From: Cordia subcordata
Lineage: Eukaryota > Streptophyta > Magnoliopsida > Boraginales > Cordiaceae
DNA: 64,000 nucleotides
NCBI GenBank assembly: GCA_028554755.1
Contig: JAPTOF010000012.1
Location: 1,630,501 to 1,694,500 of the forward strand
Direction: 5' to 3'
In this document: in pieces, positions 12,801 to 22,178 of the stretch
Numbering within the stretch: position 1 is the stretch's first letter
How the letters are laid out: each line of letters begins with the position of its first letter
Translations under genes and position numbers: made by a program
The notes under the pieces: model-generated
The model's database searches: none
What the model saw: only the letters and a program-made list of their open reading frames with translations
What the model was told of the DNA's origin: nothing

Positions 12801-15800
12801 GTTGAGTAGCCTCAAAGAAACCATCTATAGAAGATGTAAAAAGATGTTAACACAATAAATTAATAAACCAATATCTTCTCTACAAGCTTAAGCTTTTAGA
12901 TAAGGTGGTAACTTTAATATGGTATCAGAGCCGAGAAGCCAAACGGCACAGGTTTGATCTTTACCGCCACTTCTAAACAAATTACGCTGCACGTGAGGGG
13001 GCGTGATAACACAATAAATTAATAAACCAATATCCTCTCTACAAGCTTAAGCGTTTAGAGGAGGTGGTAACTCTAACAAAGGACTAGATTCCATAGGTGC
13101 AGCCAAGTCTTGGCTAGTAGACATTGACTAAGACTAAATGGGTACCAACTCTTGTGGAGTAGAAGTAGGAGGAAGGGTAGTGAATGGAAAAGAATGAAAT
13201 TGGGAAGTGGTTATTGTTTTAGAACAAATGGAAGATGCAAAATCCTTCATAAACGACTAATTGACAAATGGGAATTGATTTTCTATAAAAGAAATATGTC
13301 TGGAGATAAACACTTGTTTAATGACAGGGTCCATGCATTTGTAACCCTTGGTAGTAGGACAATATCTTATAAATACAAAAGGTTTGGACCTAGGCTCAAG
13401 TTTATGATGTGTATAGGGTCTAAGCCAAGGATAGCAAAGACAACCATAGACCCTTAAGAATGTGTGGTCAAGTTTTTCAGCAAAGAGTTTAAAATAGGGA
13501 GAGACATTGTCTAAAACAGGAGTAGGCATCCTATTAATTAAGTAATTAGCAGTAGGCAGAGCTTCTAACCAAAGGAAAGAAGGTAAAGAAGCTTGATGCA
13601 ATAAGCTAAAGCAAGATGTCTATATTTCCTCTCTACTCTACCATTTTGCTGAGGTGTATATGGGTAAGACATTTGGTGAACAGTTCCCATTTGTTGCAAA
13701 AGAAGTCTGAATTTGTGATTAAGATATTCAATTCCATTATCTGATCTTAGGGTTTTTACTATAGCTTGAAATTGAGTTTTAATGAGAGTCGTGAAACTAA
13801 CAAAAGCATCATATGTTTCTGCCTTGGATTTAAGAGGATATAGTCAACAATCTCTTGAAAAATCATCAAGGAACAAAAATGTAATACTTGTACCCTTTAT
13901 TAGAAGAAATAGGGGTAGGACCCCATACATCACTGTGAATCAAGTGAAAAGGGGCAATAGTAATACCTTGGGAAAGAGGAAAGGGTAGTCTATGAGCTTT
14001 AGATGTGGCACAAGCAGTATAATGATCCATATTGTCTTTAACAGTAATGCCTAATTGACTAACAACTTGTTGCACTATGGAACTAGTAAGATGTCCAAGC
14101 CTGGCATGTCATAGCTGGGCAGAATCCTCTAATTGTTGTGGAAAACTTAGGAGAAGTGGAATTAGATGGGCAGTAGCTGCGGTTGTTAAGGAGTAGAGGC
14201 CTTGCTTACAAGTGGCCTGAACAGAACCTTGTGTGTGGCATTGTCCAGGATCGTAACTCCCTTTGCATCAAAAAGCAAGGAATAATCATTGTTTTGGTTA
14301 GTTGATGCATGGAGAGTAAATTGGACGAAATATGAGGCACATGAAAAAGATTGGAAAGATAAAAAAGAGAAGAGAGTTTTTAAAGTGGCATTACCAACAT
14401 GGTGAATAAGCAGGGTTTGACCACTGACTATAGTCACTGAATCATGACCTTGATAAGGCTGTGCAGAGTGAAAGGGGGCCATGCCAGCAGTTACATGTGC
14501 ATTTGCTCTATTATCAAAAACCCATTCTGTGGGAGAAGTAGAAGAGCAAACTTGAGTTGCCATTGCCTGTTTCTGGGGTTTCTCTTTCTAATAGTTCTTA
14601 GTATCCAGCCTGTGCTAGTACTCTAGCGCACAATGGTTTGGTTTTCCACATATTTGGCAGTATAATTTTCTAGGCTGAGGTGTGCCAGAGGTAGATTGAG
14701 CTTGTGCTTGACCTGCAGGACTGACATGGACCCAGGATGTTAGGAGAATAGGGTGCTCCTTTGCCAGAAGGTTGCCTCCCCTTTTTAGGTGATCTGCCTT
14801 CTCTAAAATTACCTCTACTACCTCTGCCCCTACAGGAAATGTTAGCTTGAGTAGAAGTAGAATTGTTAAGAACAGTATGGAAATCAATAGAGGATAAGAT
14901 TTGAAGAGAGAAAGAGGTTTGAAGATGGAGCTCTTTAGCCACCAGCAGATTTGTGAGTTCAGGAATGGTAACAAGGGTGGATTTGACTCTGATAGATGAC
15001 CTAATGGAGTCATAATAAGCTGGTAGTCCTTTCAAGATATAGTATGATAAGTCATCATTAGTAATCTGCATAGCTGCAAATGTCAATTGATCACATAAGG
15101 GTTTAGAGGGTGTTTGGTTTAGTTCTTTTTCTGGTCAAACCTAATTAAAGTCTAAATTAAGCTAATGAAAGTGTTTGTTTTAATTAAAAACGTGTTGTTT
15201 TTAAGTGGTTTTAAGTAGAAAATAAAAAACTCTCTAACCCTAGCTTTTACTTTTTATGGCTTTAAGCATTTTGAAAAAAAATAAGTTTGACCAAATCATT
15301 TACTATCTTATCCTTATTTTTTTGTTTTTATTACTAAAATATCTTTACTCTTTTATCTTATGTTTACCTTTTTAAATTTTATTTTAATGTCTTTAACAGT
15401 TATTTTAACTATATAACTTACTTTTCAACCCATTTTAATCAAACATATAAATACTTATTTTTATAACAAAATTTTTTATTTAAACACGTAACTACTTAAA
15501 GTTGACAATTAAAAAAAGCCACATAAAGCTAGAAGTGTTTTAAGTAGCTTTTTTATACGCCAATCCAAACACCCTTTTAGCATGGTCCAAATCGGCATTC
15601 ATGGTAAGATTGCCTTGGCAAGATTGTGGAGCTACAACTTTAACTGCTGAACATGTGTTCTGCTTAAAGAAACATACCTGGCAGCAAGGGTTTGCCAGAT
15701 GGTAGGACTTAGGAGTGGTATTGAGATGGTATACTTGAGGGTAAACAGAGGGAGACAGAGAAGTTAAGAAACAAGGCCTGAGATGAGTATCAATGGTGAA

Positions 15801-17675
15801 CCATTTGAGATATTCTGGATTATCAATTTTGGTCCCATCAGGAGCAGTGATGTTTGTAGGAGGACATGGCTTCTTTCTAGTAGCATGATCTAGGAGATGA
15901 TTGGCCAACAACAAGGCCTCCATTTGAGTTCTCCACATGACATAGTTGTTGTTATCCAACTTTATTGGAGTCATGGCAATATAGTTTTGAAGAATGTTTT
16001 TCAGTCCAGCCGGCAATTCAATTGTTTCGGCCACGGAGACATATGTCGAATGTGAGAAAAAGCAATTTGAAGACAACAGAAACCCTAGAATTGAGAAAAA
16101 TTGAGACTCTCAAGAAAAGAAAAAATGTTGAGAAATATGCTGCGAAGGCAATCGAAGCCTCAGAGAAGCTGGGCGAGTGATTTTCTATTAAAGGAAAACA
16201 ATTCTATCGGTTCAATTGTGGTTTTGTGATGAGAACAAATCCTAGTTCGAAGAGAGAGAAAGAAAATTTGTTGGGGAGAGAGAGAGGGAGAGAGAGAGAG
16301 AGAATTTATGCGAAGCAGAAAACTATGTCGCAATGTGTTGTTTTGCAGCCTGAAGCAAGTGTGAGGAGCTGAGCTTAGCAATGGAGAGATCTGCCATGGG
16401 AGCTTTCTCGAAGGTTCAGGATTCTCTGGTTCTAGATACCGTGAAGAAAGAGAGAGAGAGAGAGACAGAAAATATATGTTTGTATTTATTTCTCAACTCA
16501 CTAAATGCTTGTACATTTCAGATATTTATAGATACACTTGATAGTTCCAGCATATAACTAACTACTGTTATAATTGCCTATCACTAGTTGTCTATCACTA
16601 ACTAACTTACGCCTGTCCGTTACATATCCTATTTATATGGTTTATCAGTTAGCATATATGTATATCTATATATTCACCACCTACCCAGAAGCTAGGCTTT
16701 AAGAATCCAAGTGATAGAAATTGCTGGTTGGAACAGTCAACATTCATCTCTGCTCATTAATACTTTTTGTTGTTTTTTCTATTTCTTTTAGAGGGTCATA
16801 TTGTTTAATTTGTTTTTCTACCAACTGTTACATTTTAAACTTGTGAACGAAATGCTTTCCGCAGAGATACAGAACTGCTGGGCATGATACCATTATTCTG
16901 GCTGGAGCAGAATATGGAAGTGGCAGTTCTCGAGACTGGGCTGCCAAAGGTCCAATGCTACAGGTCAGTATTACATTATTGGAATTATTATTATGATATT
17001 TCTTTTGGCCATACTTGAACATGGATTTATTTCTTTTGCATCAGGGAGTAAAAGCAGTGATTGCCAAGAGTTTTGAGAGAATTCATCGCAGTAACCTAGT
17101 CGGAATGGGAATTATTCCACTTTGTTTCGAGCCTGGCGAGGATGCTGATACCCTGGGATTGACTGGTCATGAGCGATACACGGTGCACCTTCCACAAAAA
17201 GTCAGTGATATGAGGCCTGGGCAAGATGTGTCAGTGACTACTGATGATGGCAAATCTTTCACGTGTGTAGTCCGCTTTGACACCGAGGTATGTGCGGTAT
17301 TACTCTCTTGGGTTCATTAAGTTCATGCTCAATTTTCTTTTCGGGGTTATCATTCTGCAAAGGATTGTGTCATTAGATGGTACACTTCTTAGACTCCAAC
17401 ACTTCATGAACATGACCATTAGGTGTAATGAGCTCACTTAATTAGATAATTTTGTTTTGGATGGATAGATGTTGACTAAATGCTACTTGTAAGAATGCCA
17501 AAGGAAAAAGAAGAGTCCAAAAACTAAAACTACTCCAATGTAAATCTCAGATTATTGATTATTATGGTTGCCTTTTCCTTACCACTAAATTGCATTCAAT
17601 CTGCAGGTTGAATTGGCATATTTTGACCACGGTGGTATCCTTCCATATGTCGTAAGGAGATTAACCGAAGAGTAA
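860..17675 (+). CDS. ACO: Aconitate hydratase, mitochondrial (20 exons)
   Basis: Isomerises citrate to isocitrate through cis-aconitate using a [4Fe-4S] cluster; TCA cycle, with cytosolic forms also known in plants. Exons: 860-1208, 3276-3380, 3538-3698, 3774-3866, 4201-4386, 4710-4871, 5412-5556, 5640-5782, 5911-5967, 6049-6128, 6204-6279, 6636-6821, 6906-6973, 7141-7259, 8109-8230, 8745-8843, 8921-9400, 16865-16963, 17045-17287, 17607-17675. They sum to 3042 nt, 1013 residues, with every junction in frame and GT-AG. The cluster cysteines are C556 (in SCTNTSNP) and C622/C625 (CTTC); the 66-residue spacing equals that of the IRP1/aconitase family. The first ~115 residues are Ser/Arg-rich and poor in acids, like a mitochondrial presequence. 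Two start ATGs are adjacent (860, 863). The C-terminal swivel domain ([13 protein letters not shown]) is encoded after the 7.5 kb intron 17. No stop or frameshift interrupts the exons, so the gene looks functional despite the insertion. Confidence 0.95.
1611..2720. mobile_element. TIR element in aconitase intron 1, same family as the one at 15107
   Basis: The left end reads AGGGCGTTTGGATTGGC and the right end, inverted, AGGGTGTTCCATTTTGGC. Flanks are ttaag (1606-1610) and ctaag (2721-2725), a possible 5-bp target duplication with one mismatch. The left 45 bases resemble the inverted right end of the element at 15107-15575, including the 'actacttaaa' stretch. Removing the inner insertion (about 1972-2560) leaves roughly 520 bp, close to the 469 bp relative. 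The right terminus is poorly conserved. Confidence 0.45.
1972..2560. mobile_element. Inner insertion with GGGTYRAC-rich ends, nested in the intron 1 TIR element
   Basis: Both ends are rich in aacccaaccc/gggttagggttg words. The start (tagaggtagtaaaatgggg) and the inverted end (aagagctgacaaacaggtc) are alignable as imperfect TIRs, a form common among small plant elements carrying 'gggtcgggtt' motifs. It holds a (gga)n/(ga)n purine tract at about 2436-2494, which produces spurious Pro/Leu/Arg-rich frames on both strands. I could not define a target duplication. Confidence 0.35.
9655..9856 (-). repeat. 3' LTR of the intron 17 copia element
   Basis: 202 bp, TG...CA ends. Matches the LTR at 16442-16647 through long identical words such as 'tgtacatttcagatatttatag'-type runs. 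The element reads on the minus strand, so this left copy is the 3' LTR; the G-rich polypurine tract lies directly inside it. Confidence 0.9.
9869..10798 (-). pseudogene. copia RT C-terminal/RNase H remnant
   Basis: The frame at 10110-10301 contains the copia RNase H hallmark [20 protein letters not shown] and [20 protein letters not shown], ending near LGIQTPT. The rest towards 10798 is RT sequence with multiple stops. It ends just before the polypurine tract. Confidence 0.85.
10808..11860. mobile_element. Non-autonomous Mutator-like element nested in the copia reverse transcriptase region
   Basis: Terminal inverted repeats of roughly 150 bp start GGGTGAATTGCTCAA (left) and GGGTAAATTGCTAAA (right, inverted). 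Both arms share the TGGTTATGAAATT word. A perfect 9-bp target duplication AATCATCTA flanks it (10799-10807; 11861-11869). A 9-bp duplication with long TIRs is the Mutator superfamily signature. No transposase frame is present. The centre (about 11090-11590) is a C-rich cacccc/accccc array. Confidence 0.88.
11090..11590. repeat. C-rich degenerate minisatellite inside the Mutator-like element
   Basis: About 500 bp made almost only of C with A/T spacers (caccccc, catcccc, accaccc units). It gives false Pro/His/Ser-rich open frames of up to 102 codons on the plus strand (for example 11207-11515). On the minus strand it is a run of G-tracts with G-quadruplex potential. Confidence 0.85.
11870..12731 (-). 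pseudogene. copia reverse transcriptase N-terminal region, degraded
   Basis: Minus-strand reading gives blocks typical of the copia RT entry: MQTRSKTG (about 12540), [14 protein letters not shown], then in broken frames [20 protein letters not shown] followed by [17 protein letters not shown]. Stops and shifts are frequent. Its continuation lies beyond the nested Mutator-like element. Confidence 0.75.
12682..12803. repeat. 61-bp tandem duplication in the copia pol remnant
   Basis: Copies at 12682-12742 and 12743-12803 start gatgcttttgaggaatcta and differ at several bases. Since 61 is not a multiple of three, the duplication itself shifts the pol frame. Confidence 0.85.
12845..13078 (+). mobile_element. 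TRIM (terminal-repeat retrotransposon in miniature) nested in the copia element
   Basis: Two 75-bp direct repeats (12845-12919 and 13004-13078) begin TGTTAACACAA/TGATAACACAA and end in ...TAATA/...TAACA. The first is followed at once by TGGTATCAGAGCC, a perfect initiator-Met tRNA primer site (12920-12932). The second is preceded by a purine tract, gtgagggggcg. That is the complete cis-acting set of an LTR element in 234 bp with no coding capacity. Flanks are aaaga (12840-12844) and aagga (13079-13083), a target duplication with one mismatch. Orientation is opposite to the copia host. Confidence 0.85.
13257..14075 (-). pseudogene. copia integrase remnants
   Basis: Two broken frames. 13866-14075 holds the GAG-pre-integrase/integrase junction ([11 protein letters not shown], then [22 protein letters not shown]). 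13257-13601 holds the integrase C-terminal portion ([32 protein letters not shown]). Stops and frameshifts separate them. Confidence 0.85.
14186..14563 (-). pseudogene. copia protease remnant with altered active site
   Basis: The block around [12 protein letters not shown] aligns with the copia aspartic protease motif (W..DSGA..H.T). The catalytic D-S/T-G triplet reads D-N-R, so the enzyme would be inactive. The frame ends by a stop soon after. Confidence 0.75.
14615..15101 (-). pseudogene. copia gag C-terminal part and defective zinc knuckle
   Basis: Continuation of gag after the nested element ([20 protein letters not shown] is a typical copia gag run). Two overlapping frames show a frameshift. 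The knuckle reads [14 protein letters not shown]; the expected last Cys of C-X2-C-X4-H-X4-C is Tyr, so the nucleocapsid finger is broken. Confidence 0.75.
15107..15575. mobile_element. Small TIR element (MITE-like) inserted in copia gag
   Basis: 469 bp with ends AGGGTGTTTGG...CCAAACACCCT, flanked by a perfect 5-bp duplication TTTAG (15102-15106; 15576-15580). Deleting the element plus one flank rejoins gag in frame (NADLDHAK with PLCDQL), proof of an insertion into a once-open gag. The interior is AT-rich and non-coding. A relative sits in aconitase intron 1. A 5-bp duplication is not the usual size for hAT (8), PIF (3) or Mutator (9), so I leave the superfamily open. Confidence 0.85.
15581..16076 (-). 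pseudogene. copia gag, N-terminal part
   Basis: The frame starts at the ATG ending at 16076 and contains a copia-type gag N-terminus ([17 protein letters not shown]; the 'L.. NY..W...' motif of the UBN2/retrotran_gag family). It runs to the edge of the nested TIR element and resumes on the other side at about 15101 (residues [10 protein letters not shown]). The join across the excised insertion is in frame, which shows gag was open when the small element landed. Confidence 0.8.
16442..16647 (-). repeat. 5' LTR of the intron 17 copia element
   Basis: 206 bp. Differs from its partner mainly in the (ga)n tract at 16447-16465 and by scattered substitutions. A primer-binding-like sequence follows on the minus strand. 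The repeat GTTAG flanks it on the outside at 16648-16652. Confidence 0.9.
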
Positions 17676-18739
17676 AAACGCAACAGCATTCGCGGCATGG
17701 GCATCAACAGTTTGCAACAATGTGGCATGCGTTCAACTTCATCATCAGTCCAGTTATGGAATGGTAATCTGAGATCAGAGACGATGATTTTCGCCACTTA
17801 CAGAAACCTTTTCTTTTTGGGTTTTTGCCTTTTTCTCTTGAGGTTTCCTATGACACAAACTTGAAGGGAAACAATGGGAAATCACATGCTTCAATAGCTA
17901 CTTGCTTGTCCAGTTCGAGAATTTTGTGATCATAATGCTAGTGTTCAGTTTTGTGGAAAATTCTTTGTGGAAAATGTGGAAAGACCAGGGTCAACTATTG
18001 CCTGATACGAGGAGTGGGCCTAATTAATTGGCCCGACATGCACAAGTCACTAAAATTTAAATATAAATTTCATAAAGAACACAAAGAACCGATGCTGACA
18101 TTATAGATGATGATATGTTGTTCAAATAGAAAGTTAAATGCAGCCGTGTCTCGAGACTTTCTTTACTCTTTTGGACTTCTATTTTGGTTCGATAGGTCCG
18201 TACTTCTCATTTTTCTGTATCGATCTATTAGAATCTTTTAATGTATTTCCTCTTTAGTATGGCTTTTCTAACGTTTTGCAAGACGATATTAGATCTACTG
18301 TAAGTTATAAATCTCGTGGTTTTGCTCATCAAACCGGTGACTTTCCAGCTAGTTAATTGGAAACACCAGCTGCGTTTGTTCAAATATTGGCCTAATCTGG
18401 GAGCTTTTAACCAGCAACTAGGATTTTTATGTCTTGATGTTCTGTTTCAAGTCATTTAAGGTAAAATGAAATTCATTTTAATTCTACTCGCTCTTTTCAA
18501 CTAATTTTGTTTTCACAAGAGTATTAACCAAAAAAAAAAAAAAAGAATTAATGATCAATATAGGAACTGTCACCGCAAAAGAAAAAAAAAAGAAAAAAAG
18601 AAAAATGGAAAGTCGTATTTGCATCAGTAACTCAGTTTGGGATACCGCTTGATGGATCACTCGTCCCTGAATCCGTCTAGGCACCTACCATGATCTCCAC
18701 CTTGTAATTTTTTCTTATAACATACCAAAAAAGAAAATC

Positions 18740-19110
18740 CATTTTATATTTTAATAAACCCTTGGAAAATGGGGAAAAAGAAAAAATAAGCTAGAGAGTG
18801 TTTTGGATAACATGTGCTTATATGTTGTTGATACGTTTGGTAAATAGCTTCTTATCGCAGAAGTGTTAGTTAATGTGATTAAAAAGGATCTTTTATTAAT
18901 TAATGTTGTAAAGTTATTCAAAACTTTGGAGGATAAATTTCTTTGGATCAAACATCTAATGCCTACAAACCGCTTTAACAAAAAATGAGATTTTCTTTTG
19001 TTTTTATAAGCACGTAAAAATAACTCATAAGTAGATTAACATATAAAAGTAACTTATAAGTTAATTTGACTAGTTTATAAGCTTAACTGAACCCCTTCTC
19101 ACCACTCACA
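18740..19110. other. AT-rich spacer, possible decayed MITE
   Basis: Between the aconitase 3'UTR and the TIR element. It starts near 'gagagtgttttggataa' and ends near 'gcttaactgaaccccttctc', which loosely resemble inverted MITE ends, with internal ataagtag/cttataag words. No gene is supported. Confidence 0.25.
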
Positions 19111-19184
19111 TGGTTGGGTACTTTCTTCTTCTTTTTCTTTTTCTCGGGTCTTATGTTTAAATAGATGAGATATTCAATTATCAT

Positions 19185-19951
19185 GAAAGTAAAATGCACT
19201 AGACTCTCCTGTGCTCAACCATAAGTGCACAATACCCCCTTATGGTTCGAAAAGTTCTACAACAATCCCTTATGCTGAGTAAAAGTTTCACGGACCCCCT
19301 TTTGCAGTCTAAACTCTTCTAACTGTGTTAAAATTTATGGTAAAGAGACATCAATAACCTTACCCTAGTCATTGTTTAATTTTTCTTATATTTTTTTGGT
19401 CAGACTGATATATAACAATTAACCAAAAAAAAAAAATCCTGAAACACCCAATATATGGGTATCTCTCTCTCATGTGAAGCTTACACAAAATAAAAATCCC
19501 TAAATTAATTTTAGCTCTAATTTTTTAATCACCCACATTGTAGATGCTTAAAATAGAGTGTCAACATTTGGACGTCCTTTTAAATGATCTAATATGGTTT
19601 TTCAAGTGGCATGAAAAAGATTTTTCTTTTAAAATAATAATTTTGAGCAAAGATTGTTGAAGTCCACGTAGAATGGTTTACTAACAATCCCGATTTTTCA
19701 ACCTTGAGATACAACAAAAGTTTATAATTTTATCTCATTTTAATTTTTGTTTCTTTAGCTTGGGGGTTGAAATGATTTGTTAAGATTATTAATGTCTTTT
19801 AATTATAAATTTTAACACTGTTAAAAAATTATAGACAATAAAAGGGGTCTTACAGAATTTTCACTCACTAGAGGGATTGTTGCGAGATTTTTGGAACCAT
19901 AAGAATATTGTGTACTTACGATAGAGCGCAGGAAGTCTGGTGCACTTTATC
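19185..19951. mobile_element. Long-TIR non-autonomous DNA transposon between aconitase and PIG-X
   Basis: Inverted ends GAAAGTAAAATGCACTAGACT and GATAAAGTGCACCAGACTT extend with good similarity for about 150 bp, including CAACAATCCCT and GTGTTAAAATTTAT on both arms. Flanks share ATTATCAT (19177-19184; 19952-19959). No transposase frame. Long TIRs suggest a Mutator-like element, but the 8-bp duplication would also fit hAT. Confidence 0.75.
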
Positions 19952-20426
19952 ATTATCATAATATAGTCAGTCAAGAGAGCTCAATAAAATAGTATTGGGA
20001 GGGCATATTTGTCTTTCTATATTTATCTGCAGCTTAAAGAACGCTTTTATACTCTCTTTCTTCCTCATCGTTGTGAATTTTGGTGAAGATCAAAGTCGCA
20101 GCTCGCCGCATATCCTCAGTTGGTACCTCAATTGTTTCCCGCCATTTCCTTATTTATCATCTTTCAAATATTTTGCGTTTATATTTTCAGCTGCTTTTCC
20201 ATTGATTCAATTGCACAATTGTCGATTTATTTAATACTTTTTGCTAGATTTGATGGGGAAATTTTTTGGCTTGACATAATTTAATGTGTTTGGAAATGAT
20301 TCTTTTGGCTTTCAGTTACATTCTTATTATGGGTTCATGAATGAAATATTGAATTTTTTTTGAATTTTCTATAAGCAGTTTCATATATTATATTTAACTG
20401 CCTTTTTTTTTTGTGGCAGATATATA

Positions 20427-21907
20427 ATGCAATTCTATTGGCTCGTAGCACTAGTGTGGGTTGTTCTTCTTGGCTTTGGCTGTTCGAGTAAGGTGAGTAG
20501 AAAATGTGAATTATTTCTTGCTTAATTCTGCTGATAGAATTGCTAGTTTGAGCTTAAATGTTCAGCTTTTTGTTTAATTGCTTATTAGTATTGCATATGC
20601 CCAAGATTTTACGCACGCCTCATCAGTGGGATAAGACACGGCTTTGGTTTGATTTTTCTATTCAATAACTTCTGCTGAAATTTTAGTTTTCATCTTTTAT
20701 TTCCTTGATATTTTCAGGGTAATGTTGACAAATACATTTCGAAAACGTATTTCGACAAACATGGCACCTTGCTTGATGCGGAATTTGAAGATTTTGTAGC
20801 GAACGAAATACCCTGTGGCTCATGCCAAATGCTGCAAGATAACCCCAATTTTGTGCCACAGGTGTTAGATTTAGATCGGCGCTTGATTGGCGAAGGTTCC
20901 CATCGGCGTCTATCTTCATTTGTTAGATTTGGTTTCAGTTCAGTTCAAGCACCTCAGCTGCAAGAATGCTCTTGGGAAGCAGTAATCATAGAAAGATTGC
21001 CATTGGGAGTGTTTGCAGATCCATTTGAGCTGCAACATCTTGTCCAAAGAGGCGGTAGATTACTATTGTTGTCTTTTGACAGCATCACTTTATCTAACTG
21101 TGCTTCACCTAAAATCTCAAAGTTCATAGGATCGAACAGTTACTTTCCTTACCTCTTCTTTTTTTGCAGTTTTTCATGATGCAGCTGTATTTGGAGACAC
21201 GAATTTAGAATTGCCATCGTTCAAGTCAAATCGGTCACTGGTTGAGATTCACAGGAAGATCGATTATGGAGATAAGCCACAAGATAAAGATGAATTGGAT
21301 ATCCATGTTTCTCTTCCATTACATGCACGTTATCAGGTAATTGTCCGTGTTGAAGTTTGAGTTTCAAAAGAGAACCTAAAACACGAATTCCACACCACTA
21401 CAATGAATATTCACCTTATTTACATGCCTGTAAGGTAATTCTAGATCCAGTGTACTAATACAGTTAGATCATTTGTTTCGCTCATTTGGCACTAATTTTG
21501 GCCGTATCTCATTTCAAACTTGTATCCAGCTTCATTTCCAAGTATTACCTTTCTTCACAATTAAAATGTACGCAGTAAACTTGCAAGCTACTAATTGTAA
21601 CCTTTGTTTGCTTCTGCAGCCGCTAGGACATGGGTTTTCAAGAGTCGAATTTGGGCTGCCAGATTTGTTCATTTGCTGCCATGATGAGACTAACGCACAC
21701 AATGAAATCTGTTTGGTACCAACCACCTATAATCGTGAAGCAATTGCTGTTGATATTGTGTGGGAAATACCTTCTGGAATCAAGGAACATGAGGGAGTTG
21801 TCTCTGCTGTTACTTTCTTTTCTGCCATCATGTCAGCTCTTCTTATTGTGTCCATATCTATCTATCATTCGCGTAAAGCAGTTGACAATCATGCCAAAAG
21901 ATCGTGA
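20427..21907 (+). CDS. PIGX: PIG-X-like subunit of GPI mannosyltransferase I
   Basis: PIG-X/Pbn1 stabilises PIG-M, which adds the first mannose to GPI anchor precursors on the ER lumenal side. Exons 20427-20492, 20718-21054, 21170-21336, 21620-21907; 858 nt, 285 residues, all junctions in frame. Residues 1-21 form a hydrophobic signal peptide (QFYWLVALVWVVLLGFG). The lumenal domain carries family blocks recalled from plant PIG-X: DPFELQHL, VFGDTNLELPSF, SNRSLVEIH, LPLHARYQPLGHGFSRVEFG, PDLFICC. A C-terminal hydrophobic span (VVSAVTFFSAIMSALLIVSI) is the membrane anchor, followed by a short basic tail ending HAKRS. The start is the first ATG after the polypyrimidine-cag at 20418, so a 5'UTR intron may end there. 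Naming rests on remembered family sequence. Confidence 0.85.
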
Positions 21908-22178
21908 TACACCACCTTTTCTTTATACGCTGCTCAAGGGCGGATCTGTTTATGGGCTACCGGGGGCTGCTACCTCCATTGATCCTGAGAGTGAAATCAT
22001 CAATGAGTCCCCCACGAAGAGAATTACTCATGAGTATGTCTATGAGAAGATCCTCAAGGATCTCAAGGAGTTTTGCTGCAACGCCAATGTTGTGCACAAG
22101 AAAGAGCTTGGAAAAGTAATACAGCTGCGAGGTGGTCAGCATAAAATTGTTTCTTCATGGTACTCTGAGCTTTTATAG
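21891..22178 (+). pseudogene. eIF1 (SUI1) fragment downstream of PIG-X
   Basis: A 95-codon open frame overlaps the PIG-X stop in another frame. Its second half, about 22026-22160, matches plant eIF1: KILKDLK, EFCCN, VV, ELG, VIQL, in the order and spacing of the conserved SUI1 core, with one lysine codon missing before EFCC. The first half (up to TKRITHEYV) is not recognised. The C-terminal eIF1 strand (the VQAGIVKK...HGF end) is absent, replaced by SSWYSELL and a stop. It probably lies in the PIG-X 3'UTR. I read it as a captured retrogene fragment; a 95-aa product cannot be excluded. Confidence 0.7.

Larger units (their letters stand above)
9655..16647 (-). mobile_element. Ty1/copia LTR retrotransposon in aconitase intron 17, antisense to the host gene
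   Basis: LTRs at 9655-9856 and 16442-16647 begin TGAAG and end TTATCA on the plus strand, flanked by a perfect 5-bp target duplication GTTAG (9650-9654; 16648-16652). Coding order on the minus strand, right to left, is gag, zinc knuckle, protease, integrase, reverse transcriptase, RNase H: the copia order. A polypurine tract (revcomp of 9857-9868, TTTGAGGGGGGA) abuts the 3' LTR, and a degenerate initiator-Met primer site (GGTATCTAGAACC, near 16428-16440) abuts the 5' LTR. My hand alignment gives about 18 substitutions in ~200 LTR bases, so the insertion is old. The frames are broken by stops and by three nested insertions, so it is non-autonomous now. Confidence 0.93.

Noticed and set aside
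860..17675. Possibility that the transposon stack destroys aconitase
   Set aside because: All 20 exons, phases and splice sites are intact and sum to a full-length frame, so inactivation is not supported by sequence.
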